Source: Semisulcospira habei
Taxonomy: Eukaryota > Mollusca > Gastropoda > Semisulcospiridae
Direction: 5' to 3'
NCBI GenBank assembly: GCA_036245525.1
Contig: BTPG01000002.1
Location: 162,907,376-162,971,375, forward strand
DNA: 64,000 nucleotides
The position numbers and the translations under genes were made by a program. Shown here one piece after another: positions 37,101 to 49,100 of the stretch. The notes beneath the pieces are model-generated. The model did no database searches. It was not told where the DNA came from and saw only the letters and a list, made by a program, of their open reading frames with translations. How positions within the stretch are numbered: the first letter of the stretch is position 1; every line of letters begins with the position of its first letter.

Positions 37101-40100
37101 CGTTCAAGAGAAACTTACCGCGTTACGCCGTCTGGCCCGGAGCCAAGATCGCCGTATGTTCGGGTGCCGACGTCTGCCTGGAAGTAGTAGGATTGGTCCG
37201 TTTCGTCGCGGTCATGAGTACCTTAGAAGTCCCATCCGCGGTAAAGTGTGCTGTGGTAGCTGTCCAGTTCCACTTCGTCACGGTCAAGGGCAACTTAATA
37301 GCCCGATCCGTGGTAATGTGCCCTGTGGTAGCTGTCCTGTTCCACTTCGTCACGGTCAAGGGCAACTTACTGGCCCCATCCGCGGTAATGTGCCCTGTGG
37401 TAGCTGTCCTGTTCCACTTCGTCACGGTCAAGGGCAGCTTACTAGCCCCATCCGCGGTAATGTGCGCTGTGGTAGCTGTCCTGTTCCACTTCGTCACGGT
37501 CAAGGGCAACTTAATAGCCCGATCCGCAGTAATGTGCCCTGTGGTAGTTGTTATGTTCCACTTCGTCACAGTCAAGGGCAGCTTACTAGTCCCATCCGCG
37601 GTAATGTGCGCTGTGGTAGCTGTCCTGTTCCACTTCATCACGGTCAAGGGCAACTTACTAGCCCCATCCGCGGTAATCTGCGCATTATTTGTCCGACTGG
37701 TCCGATTCATCACGGTCAAGGGAATGTACTGGGTCCATCCGTGGCACTCTGAGCGGGAACTGAAGACCGCCCTCTGACAGGTGTCGGGTGTTCACGGCAG
37801 TAAAATCCCCACAGCTGGGAGCATCTCTCTTCCAGCCAGGGGGTGCATACATCACAGGGATGCGTTGACTCACAGCCAGAACAGGGCAGGCAGACTGCAT
37901 GCTCGTCACAGGGCCACTGAAAATCGCCACATTGCTTGCAGGTAACTACCTGGTAACTGCAACATAGAGGGCATAAAGAAGAACGAGCGAGCATGGCCAC
38001 GATGGGTTGGTTGGTTAGTTCGGGTTTAACGTCCACAGCACCGAGGTGATCATGGACGGCCCTGACGGGCGGGTTATGGGGGACAGGGAAATCTATTGCC
38101 TATGGAATACGACCTGAACACTGATCAACTCAGGCGCACTCCAACTGTGCCACTTTGATTTACCAGGACCTTTCAACGGACATGCTATTGAACAAATCCG
38201 TTTTTTTCCCCATGGATTGTGAGTCCAGCTACTGGGGCCGGGACGGGATTCGAACCCACGACCCGGCGATTCCCTTCGCTCTCCTGCTCTGACGTTTAAC
38301 CGCCTGAGCTATTTCGGACCCTTCGTGGCCACCGAGGCCGCGCACCAATAATACCGCGTGCGAGGATGAGAACGAAATCAAACGAGTGCACAGAGCGTGC
38401 TGGCGCTCTTCCCTTCCCCTGAGCGCCGGTCGAGGGCATTCCCCGAGATTTTACCTGGCCATTCAGTGCGAGAAGCAAACCCATGCCTGTTGAAGCGACG
38501 TCCGAGGCCCACCGGACTCAAGTCACCACCCGGGACCAAGCCGCCACAGGCACACCAGGCAAGGCACGTCAGCGCCAGGCACAAGACGAGTGGGCTCCAA
38601 GCCCGCACCATCCGAGTGAGCTCCAAGTCACAGGCACGCTAAGTCCAAAACAGAACGGCAAGTCACAAGACGACCGGTCACAATCCGCGTGAGATCCAGG
38701 CCAAGTTCGAAACAGTCCCAGGCACAAAACACTCGAGTGAACTCCAAGCCAGCACAATCGAGTGAGCCAGAACAGTAAGTAAAGTCACAAGACGACTGGT
38801 CACAACCAAAACGTAGGAATCGAAGAGCGTTGTATGAACACAACCGTCTACAGGCTAGGTAAGAACTAAACTGAGGCATATCGGGCGAGTTCATACCGGA
38901 TGGGACATAAGGGAGGCTACTCGGGTTACTGCCTGTACTATGGTGCCCCTCATCTGCCAACACTTCCTTATATGGACACAACCAAATTTTGGCTAAAATT
39001 AGGCTAGCTAGGTAACATTCCTATTAGTAATACCATCGGTAATGTGTTTTGAGGAAACAACTTACATGGTGAGCAGAGAGGACTGGCAGAGTAGAAGTCA
39101 GGCAGCAACATTCCTTTTGAGGCCATCCAATCCAGGTTGGGTGTCTCTTTGTTTGGCTCCCCGTACACACCCAGGTCACCCCAACCCATCTGTCATATAT
39201 ACATTAACACTCTCATTATTATGCACCTGTACTGTGTTACCTGTACATGGGTGTTAATACATGTACAAATACGAACAATCAAATTTGGGTATGTCAGGGA
39301 CGTCGTGCCTTTTCGGGCAGATAGGCATTTGCACGACCAAAACTTAACCCTAAAAAAAGAAGAAGAAAGATTGTGGCTAGTATGTATGTTGTTCAGCGCA
39401 CAATTTATTTCCTCATATGTGAAACTGATTTTAATGAAAACTGATGGAAATGGTACCTGCAAGACGTACCCTGACAATAACTTAACAATAATTTTGGTCA
39501 TGTGATGAATAACTGTGGTAATGTGATGTCCTTGCTGTGTGATTGAGGGGGGAGGGGGGAGGGGGGGGGGGGAGGCGGAAAGGGAAGAAGGTTGTGTGAT
39601 GAGTCATTGTCAATTTGGTAGTATCTGGCTAAATCATTCTGGCAACCTGATCAGCCTGGACAATAAAACACAAACTAGCATGTATATGCACACACAATCA
39701 GACATGGGACTAAAAAGAAAATCTGCAGAAGTAGAAAATGCTTGCCACAGTTACAGATCATGGAGCCAAACAGCAGCAGCTAATACTGATAATATATGCT
39801 TTGTTTTCATCCCTACGTCACACGACCAATCCCTTTAGCGCAAACTGTACCACATGACCGAGCTACAAAAACCCTTGCAGCAACAAATGGCAGACTTCTT
39901 GTAGCCCTCTTTGTGAGGCATCTTGGATGCGAGTTTTGGTTAATAAAAGATCACCAAAACGTTCTAACCTCGCGCTGGGACCATATGGCGTTGAGGCGCG
40001 TCCCCTGGGTGGTGGATAGGGTTCCCTCATGAGAGGGGTGCACCGAATGAAATAAGGTGCCGTGAACCAACATGGTCTAAGGGAAGGTGACCCCGACAGA

Positions 40101-43100
40101 AAACCCCTGGTCCTCCTAGTAAGGGGGTTGGGCGTAGGGGTAGCTTCCCCACCCTGCAAAAAAGGAAATAGCTACAAAAACGCCAACGAAAAGACTAACA
40201 GTAATTCCTTTCCTGGAGGAGGAAGGTTCTTCTACCAGAAGACTTATGACGTCCTGTGGTGAAAGCCGGAAGTCTTCGGAAGCCACAGGACCGAGCCGCC
40301 TCTCTCTATCCAGGGATACAACCATGGGCACATGGAACGTCAAGACCATGTACCAGAGCAGCAAGGCCGCCCAGATAGCAGCGGAAATGCAAAAGTACAA
40401 CCTTTCTCTGCTAGGTATCAGTGAAGCCAGATGGACGCAGTCTGGCCAGAAAAGGCTGTTAAGTGGGGAGATGATTCTGTATTCAGGTCATGAAGAGGAG
40501 AATGCCCCCCATACAGAAGGTGTAGCATTCATGCTGTCACCAGTGGCACAGAGAGCGCTGATGGGCTGGGAACCTCTTGGGCCAAGAATTATCACAGCAG
40601 CCTTTAGAACCAAGAAAAAGCTCAAGCTGAACGTCATCCAGTGTTATGCGCCCACTAATGACCGTGACGAGGAAGAGAAACAAGAGTTCTACGACCGACT
40701 CCAGAGTGCCTTGGACAAATATGCGGAGCGAGACATCACCATCGTCATGGGCGATTTTAATGCCAAAATAGGGGAGGACAACACCGGATACGAAGAGGTG
40801 ATGGGGAGACAGGGACTAGGCTCGGAGATGAGTGAGAATGGGGAGAGGTTTGTAGACTTTTGTGCTCTAAACCGACTTGTCATTGGAGGCAGCATCTTCC
40901 CACACAGAAGAATACACAAAGCAACTTGGGTCTCACCTGAACATACAACAGAGAACCAAATAGACCATATCTGCATTAGCAAGAAATTTAGAAGATCCCT
41001 TCAAGATGTTCGAGTGAGGAGGGGAGCAGATGTCACCATCTGCTTACCTTAAGAATGAAGCTCAAGCTAAAGAAAAGCCGCACAGAGACAACAAGAAGAC
41101 AGCGCTATAATGTAGGCCTCCTGAGAGAAACTGGAGTTAGAGAAGAGTTCAAACTGGTGCTGTCCAACCGGTTTCAAGCACTACAAGAGCTAGTAAATGA
41201 AGAGGAGGAGGTCACCACAGAGCAGCAGTGGAAGGCAGTTAGAGAGGCGCTGAACTCAACCTGCAAAGACACTGTAGGGTTCAGGAAACACCATCACAAG
41301 GACTGGCTGTCGGCACAGACCTTGAAGAAGATAGAAGTGAGGAAGCAGAAGAAAGCAGCTGTCAACAACAGTCGCACGAGAGCAGCCAAAGTAAGGGCAC
41401 AGGGGGAATACTCGGAAGCCAACCGCGAGGTGAAGAGTAGTATCAGGGCAGACAAGAGGGCCTACACAGACAGCCTGGCAGCAGAGGCAGAAAAGGTAGC
41501 AGGCAGCGGCAACATGAAACAGCTCTACGACATTACCAGAAGATTGTCAGGCAAGTATGGCCATACAGAAAGACCAGTAAAAGACAAAGAAGGCAAGCCT
41601 ATTGCAGACAGAGCAGACCAACTCAACAGATGGGCTGAGTATTTTGAAGAGTTACTGAACAGACCTAGCCCACCCGACCCCCCAGACATCCAGCCGGCAG
41701 AGACCGACCTACCCATCAGCTGTGACAGACCCAGCCGGGAGGAGATCAGAAGAGCAGTGGCATTCTTGAAGAACGGCAAAGCAGCAGGCCCAGATGGCAT
41801 CCCAGCGGAGTCTCTGAAAGCAGACCTAGAGACAACAGTGGAGATGCTGTACCCACTGTTTGGAAAGATCTGGGAAGAGGAGGTGATGCCGGCTGACTGG
41901 AAGGAGGGGTACCTAATCAAGTTTCCCAAGAAAGGCGACCTCAGCAAGTGTTCCAACTACAGAGGAATCACCTTGCTGTCAGTACCAGGAAAGGTCTTCA
42001 ACAGGATCATCCTGGAGAGAATGAAGAGCTCCGTTGACCCCCAGCTGAGAGACCAGCAAGCAGGATTCAGGAAGAACCGATCATGTACAGATCAGATCGC
42101 CACTCTCCGCATCATCGTGGAACAGTCTCTGGAGTGGAGTTCCCCGCTGTACGAAAACTTTGTGGATTATGAGAAAGCATTTGACAGTGTGGACCGAGAG
42201 ACTCTGTGGAAACTCCTACGACACTACGGTGTACCCACAAAGCTCGTCCGCCTGATCAAGAGCAGCTACGATGGCATGACATGTCGCATGATCCATGAAG
42301 GGCAGTTCACCAGGGAGCTCCAGGTCAGAACCGGTGTCAGGCAGGGGTGTCTGCTGTCTCCGTTCCTCTTCCTACTGGCCATAGACTGGGTCATGAAGAT
42401 GACCACAGAGCACAGACGAAGTGGAATACAGTGGACACTGTGGACACAGCTTGATGACCTCGATTTTGCAGACGACTTGGCATTACTGTCCCACACTCAT
42501 CAACAAATGCAGGACAAGACCACGAGGCTTGCTGACATCTCGTCCCAAGTGGGCCTCACCATTCACAAACAGAAAACAAAGACAATGAGGCTGAACGCAA
42601 CCAGGGAAGAACCAGTCTTGCTTGCTGGCACCCCGTTGGAGGAGGTGGAGTCCTTCACCTATCTCGGGAGCATCATAGACAAAAAAGGCGGCACTGATGC
42701 AGATGTCAGAGCACGAATCGGTAAAGCCAGAGCAGCCTTTCTCCAGTTGAAAAAAGTGTGGAGCTCCAGAGAGCTGTCATCATCATCATCATCAGTCCCT
42801 TGCCCGAACTGGGCGTTGGGGGGACTGAAAGGCAGCAGCAACAGACAGTGCTCTCCACTGAGTTCTATTTTGGGCGGTGGCAAGCAAGTCTGACATCTCG
42901 AGTTCGGTCCATTCTTTTATGTTTGCGACCCAACTCTTTCTCTGACGACCTCGCCGACGACTTCCTTCGAGTGCCTTGGAGGATAGTCTTGGACAAGGTG
43001 TTGTGTCGGGTCACGTGGCCAAACCAAGCAAGCTTGCGCCGTTTCACGGTTGCCAGAAGGGGTTCATGTGGGCCCACCAGGGAAGTGACGATGCTCCGTA

Positions 43101-46100
43101 CATATTCGTTGGTCTTGTGCTCGCGGTACGAGATGCGGAGCAACTTCCTCAGGCACTTGTTCTCAAAGGCCTGGATTTTCTTTTCTGAGTCTGCAAGCAG
43201 TGTCCAAGTCTCACAGCCGTAGAGTAGAATAGACACTATGAGGGACTTGTAAAGCCTGTACTTGATGGTGAAGCTGATGGAGTTACTTCGCCATATCCTG
43301 TCCAGCCTGGCCATTGCGGATGTTGCTGTACCTATCCTGATACGGATCTCTGCTATGCAACTACCGTCTTTGGACAGGGTGGCTCCCAAGTACTTGAAGC
43401 TATTGACCTCTTCTAGCTTTTGGCCATTCATGTGAATGTTGCTGCTGCTGTCACTTGTGGTGTTGATCATCACTTTGCTTTTATCCGTACTGATCTCCAT
43501 GCCATAAGACCCTGCGCTACTTGAAAGTTTGTCTGTCAGGTTTTGGAGCTCACTATTGCTGCCTGCCATGAGGTCAATGTCGTCTGCGAATCGAAGATCG
43601 CACAGGGATCTGCCACCAATAGAGATTGAAGTATGGTGGTCGTGGAGGGTTTCCTGCATGATCTTCTCCAGGAATATGTTGAAAAGGACAGGAGAGAGCA
43701 GGCATCCTTGACGGACACCGATCGTCGTCCTGAAGAACTCGCCTGACTGATTGTTAAGTAGAACCGCGCTGCAGGCGTTCTTGTAAAGCGCTTCTATCAT
43801 TTGGATCAGTCCCTCCTCTATGTTGAACGATCTCATGACTTGCCAGAGTCCGTCGTGCCAGACGCGATCAAATGCTTTCCTGAAATCAATGAAGTTGTGG
43901 TAGAGTTCGCGCTGATGCTGCAGATGTTTCTCGATCAGGACGCGGCAGTTGAAAATCTGCTCTACAGTGCTTCTTCCAACTCTGAAGCCAGCCTGTTCTT
44001 CTGCCAGCAGTTCCTCGGCGAAAGTTTTGAGGCGGTTGAGAATGATTCTAAGCATTACTTTGCTAGGGTGACTTATCAGACTGATAGTTCTGTAGTTCTG
44101 GCACTGTTTCAGGTTTCCTTTCTTGGGGAGCGGGATCACTAGAGACTGTGTCCATTCTACTGGCCATTTCTTTTGCTCCCAGATCTTTTGACAGAGTGTA
44201 GTGAGGACCTTCGTTGTTACTTCTCCTCCATGTTTCAACAGTTCAGCAGGTACGTTGTCTACACCTGGAGACTTTCCTCCCTTCAGGCCGCATACGGCTG
44301 CTTCCACCTCTTCAGCTAACACTGGCAGGTCTTCAGCCTTCCTGGCCCCAGCCTGGTTGTTTTGGAGGATGCTGGTGTCTGGCTCAGCCTTGTAGTTATA
44401 CAAGTCTCGGCAGTACTCAGTCCATCTGTTTAGTACAGCAGTGTTTTCCGTAAGGAGTTGGCCGCTGCTGTCTTCGATGACTGTGGCTGTTCGCTGTTGA
44501 GTCTTGGTGAGGGTCCTTAGCGTTTCATAAGCCTTCTTGCTGTTGCCATTTGCCATGCCCTCTTCCACGCTACAACACTGGTCTTCAATCCAATCTTCTT
44601 TGGCTTCTTTCATCCTCTTCCTGATCTTCTTGTTGACAAGTCTGTACTTGTTTGCTGATGTGAGGTCTTGGCCTCTCTTTTTCTTCCAGGCTCTCCTCTC
44701 ATCACAGAGATCGAGGATGTCATCGGTGACCCAGGGCTGTTTGCGCTTCCTCTGCTTCCCCAGCACTTCTTCTGCTGTAGAAAGTAACACCTCTTTTATA
44801 TTTCCAGCAAGGGTGTCTACGTCGCAGTCCAAAGTAGCCAAGGCTGCAAATCTGCCTCCCACCTGGGCTTGGAAGAGCTCTTCTGCTTCCGGGTCTTTTA
44901 GCTTCTGGAGGTCGAATCTGATGCGAGGGTTCTTGCTATCTCGTTTCAATGCCAGCTTCAACTTGAGGCTAGTAAGGACGAGGTTGTGGTCGCTGCCAAT
45001 ATCAGCGCCAGGAAAGGACCTCGTTTGTGCTTTGTTAACGCTGGATTTGAATCGTCGAGGCAGCAAGATGAAGTCAATCTGGTTATGGACCAGGCCTCCT
45101 GGCGATTGCCATGTCACTGTTCTTGACTTCTTGTGTGGATGGAGGGTATTAGCAACGGTGAGACGGTGACTCTCTGCGAACTCTAAAAGTCGCAGGCCTC
45201 TGTCATTTGTTTCTCCAAGGCCAAACTTGCCAGCTGTTCCTGCCCATTTTTGGTAGGCGTCAGGGCCGATCTTTGCATTCCAGTCACCGAGGACAGTCAG
45301 AATGTCTTTCTTAGGTGTTTTCTTGATGATGTTGTCCAGTTGTTCGTAAAATTCTTCTAATTCTTCATCATCATGGTCTGCTGTTGGAGCGTATACTTGT
45401 ATGATAGTGATGTTGTGCGGTCGGGCGGAGATGCGGATGGAGATTAGTCTGCTTGACACGGGGGTGCAGCTGATGACAGTTCCAACCACCTCTTTCCTTA
45501 CGATAAAAGCTACGCCATGTTCGTGCTTGGTTTCTTTTCCGCTGAACCAGATTTTATGGCCTTCATCTGTCACAACACACCAAAGTCCGGATTTTCAACT
45601 CCAATGTAAAAGCAGTTCTCTTATATGGAGCAGAGATTTGGAGATTGACAAAAACCACAGTCAACAGAGTACAGACCTTCATGAACAGTTGCCTTAGAAG
45701 AATTTTGAAAATCCACTGGCCAGAGAAGATCAGCAACGTCAGACTCTGGGAGAGAACAGAGCAGATAACAGCAGAGAAGAAAATTGGGCGAAGAAGATGG
45801 GGATGGATCGGTCACAGTCTGAGAAAGCCAGCTTCCAGTATCACTAGGCAGGCATTGTCATGGAACCCCCAGGGAAAGATGAAAAGAGGTAGGCCGAGAA
45901 ACTCCTGGCGTCGAGACCTCCAAGCAGACATGAAGAGACTGGGAACCACCTGGAGTAGAATCGAAGGAGAAGCACAGGACAGGAGTTGCTGGAGGTCTCT
46001 CGTCGACGGCCTATACCCGGGTAGGGGTGACAGGCGTAAGTAAGTAAAACGTTCTAAAGTCAAAGGTTACTTAGTGTTGTTCTAAACAAGCACACTACTG

Positions 46101-49100
46101 GAGATGGCAACATCATGAAATATTTTAAATTATGTCATAAGTCTATTATGTTTAAATGTATATTTCTTTGACATTAATGATGCCCCAGGTTGGAATATCT
46201 ATCTTCTTCATTTCTTTTATGAAAATTGTGGAGGCGGGAATGAAAACAAATACGTTATTGATAGCAGGGGCATGCTGCACAGACCCTTGTAGGCCTGAGG
46301 GAGGTCAAACAAACCATTGTACACCTCAGGCCTTCGGGGTACAATGGTTCTTTTGACCTCCCTCAGGCCTACAAGGGTCCATGTAAAATATGGCTATTTT
46401 TCACCTATTTTCTCCCGTCTCATGACCACCCTAATGGGTGCCCAATGGACCACCACCTTGATGTGGTTGGGGGGTCTCAGTGACCTGGAGAGCTATGCTG
46501 GCCAGAGCTTAATGCTCCTGGTAGGGTCTCCCGAGCCAGACAGGTTGAAGGGTAGAGACCAGATGAAGTGTGGTCCCTGGTCCTCCAGGTTGGGGGTTCA
46601 GCACAGGGCTAACCACTCTACCCTAGAAAACATTCCCTGGTTACGGAAACAGCAACGAAATCAACATTCACGAGCAGGTGCGATGGGCCTCTGGAGTCAC
46701 TTCAGGGGACTTGTATGAATGGCAGTGCTGAAATCCACTTTGTGGAAGCCACTGACAGGAAGACAGAGGCCTGGAACACTAAAACCAAGACAAAAGGATA
46801 GGTTTTTTGAATGTCCGTACAATGTATCAAACGGGCAAACTGGCGCAAATAACAGCAGAAATGCGCTGATACAATCTACATATATTAGGTATTAGTGAGA
46901 GCAGATGGACTGGATCAGGAAAAGTGACAACATCAACAGGAGAGACAGTGCTATATGCAGGAAGAGGACAATCAGCATGAAGAAGGAGTTGCCATCATCT
47001 TGAGAAAAGGAGTGGAAAGGAGTATAATAGAATGGAAACCCCTTAACAGTAGATTAATGAGAATAAGAGTAAAAGGATAACAAGTAAATATGACTATCAT
47101 CTAGTGCTACAGTCCTACCAATGACAGTGATGATGAAATTAAAAGACCTTTTTTTCGAACAGAGGAAGAAGTTAAATCAACACCACAGCACATGTTGATC
47201 ATCATGGGCGACTTGAATGCAAAGGTAGGGAGCGACAACACCAACTATGAACGTGCAATGGAAACACATGGATGCGGGACGATAAATGAAAACGGAGAAA
47301 GACTGACGACAGAGTTTTGCACCACCAACAACCTGGTTGTTGGAGGCACCTTATTCCCACACCGTGACATCCACAATCTGACTGGGTACTCGCCCAACAA
47401 CAGAGACAAGAATCAGATCGACCACCTACTTATCAACGGAATGTGGAGGAGATCACTGCTGGATGTGAGAGTAAAGAGAGGAGCTGACGTTGGAAGTGAC
47501 CACCAACTGGTAACAGCAGTGGTGAGACTCAAGCTACGGAAGGCACAGAACAAGACACATGTACAGCGAAAATTCGACACTCAGAAGCTAAAGGACTCGC
47601 ACACAAAACACATTTTTGTCACACAAGTGAAGAACAGGTTCCAAGCACTACAGGATCTAGACCCAGAAACCAATGCAAACAACATTAACACACACTATAA
47701 TAAAATCAAGACTGTTTACCAACAGAGTGTGGAGGAGTGCCTAGGCTATAGAGAGAAGAAACGAGCAAAGGAATGGATCAAGACAAACACCTGGAAAGTT
47801 ATAGAAGAAAGACATAAGTTGAAGAGACAGATGATCAGTACTCGATCAGAAAGATTGCAAGAAAGATACAAGCAGCAATACAGTGAGACCAACAAACAAG
47901 TGAAGAGGATGGTGCACACTGACCGTCATGCTTTTGCCGAAGAAATAGAGAGGCGGAGAGTGCTGCAGCCCGAGGAGAACAAAATCAGCTATACAGAATC
48001 ACAAAACAGATCTGCGGTAAATACCACTCTACAGTCAGCCCACCCATCAAAGACAAGGAAGGAAAACTTCTCACAACTCAAGCGGAACAAGATGCACGCT
48101 GGGCTGAACATTTCAAAGAAGTACTGAACAGAGAAGCACCAGGAAAAAAAAAAGGCTGATATTCCAGAAAAAGAGATAGATTTAAACATCAGCGTTGAAC
48201 CCCCTACTAAAGAAGAAATCATAGTGGCCATCAGGAAACTGAAGAACAACAAAACCCCAGCACAAGACAACCTGAATGCAGAATTATTCAAGATAGATCC
48301 AGAGATGTCAACTGGAATACTAGAACCACTTTTCAGAACAATTTAGACAGAAGCTTGTGTAATAGTAGACTAGTAGTATTGTGAGGACAAAATAGGCCTC
48401 GAGGCCTTTACAAATGTCCTTTCTTGCATTAGTTACTTTATGGGTCTGCTATGCATGCAATTTTCCTATAAAATCATTCATCATAGTTATAAAAAATCTC
48501 TTTAAATTTTGGTAATTCGTCCAGCTGGTTTTTAAAAGAATTTATATTAGGTGCTTTCTTTAATGAAACTGGTAAGTCATTCCAAACAATTGAATGGCAA
48601 CTAAAGTCAAACAAAACTTCCGCAGGTTAGTGTTACAGTGCTGTACAAAGATTTTCCCTTCAGAATTTCGGGTTCTGTCACAGAATGGTGCTGCCAAAAA
48701 GTCATTCCACTTTAGGTCGTCGATGCCATTATAAATTTAAAAAACTTGGATTAAGTCTCCACGTATTCTAGTTTCTACGTCCGCGTAAGGAGTGTAATCC
48801 AAAGTATCTGAGTCTGTCTAAATAAGTCTATTTCTACATTCTTTGACCAGCTTTGTTGCTCGTCTCTGTACCCTTTCGAGTGCAGCTGATTGTCTCTTTA
48901 AACCTGGGTACCATACAGTGGTCGCATATTCTAAATGTGGTCTGACTAGTGATTTATACAGTTTACTAAAAATGTCCTTGTCCAAATAACTGAAAGCTCT
49001 CTTAACTACTCCAACCATTTTGTTGGCCATATTGATGCAGTTCTGAATATGGGGGTCAAAAGATAGAACTTTGTCAAAAACTACACCTAAATCTCTTTCC

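Larger units (their letters stand above)
32350..39060 (-). mobile_element. DIRS element D, 6.7 kb, abuts the GALNS exon 2 donor
   Basis: In GALNS intron 2, coding strand minus. It begins atgaatttttctttaaaatg (32350) and ends gaggaaacaa (39060), with inverted repeats at 32390-32572 and 38861-39040 and an internal complementary region at about 32620-32700. The recombinase is at 32825-33956, an RNase H remnant at 33990-34260 and gag at 36257-38030. The RT is not recognisable. Its 5' end starts at intron position +6 of GALNS exon 2. A SINE is inserted at 38001-38325. Confidence 0.87.
39968..46045 (+). mobile_element. full-length RTE-like LINE with a nested LINE
   Basis: A 12-bp target duplication AAAACGTTCTAA flanks it (39956-39967 and 46046-46057). 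The 3' end is a short (GTAA)n tail. Removing the nested insertion (42780-45572) leaves about 3.3 kb. It has an AP-type endonuclease and a reverse transcriptase, the layout of RTE-like LINEs; the exact clade is uncertain. It lies in GALNS intron 1, opposite to the gene. Confidence 0.88.

Noticed and set aside
37180..37720. CRISPR-like regular array
   Set aside because: The 72-bp units are contiguous with no spacers, and the context is a eukaryotic retroelement.
37028..37777. 249-codon plus-strand ORF with repeats
   Set aside because: Antisense to the gag minisatellite; a repeat unit divisible by three keeps all frames open.
40246..41052. host gene resembling craniofacial development protein 2
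   Set aside because: That name is often attached to LINE endonucleases; target duplication and the downstream RT show it is a retroelement.
42758..43222. plus-strand ORF following the LINE RT
   Set aside because: It crosses the insertion junction into the antisense of the nested LINE.
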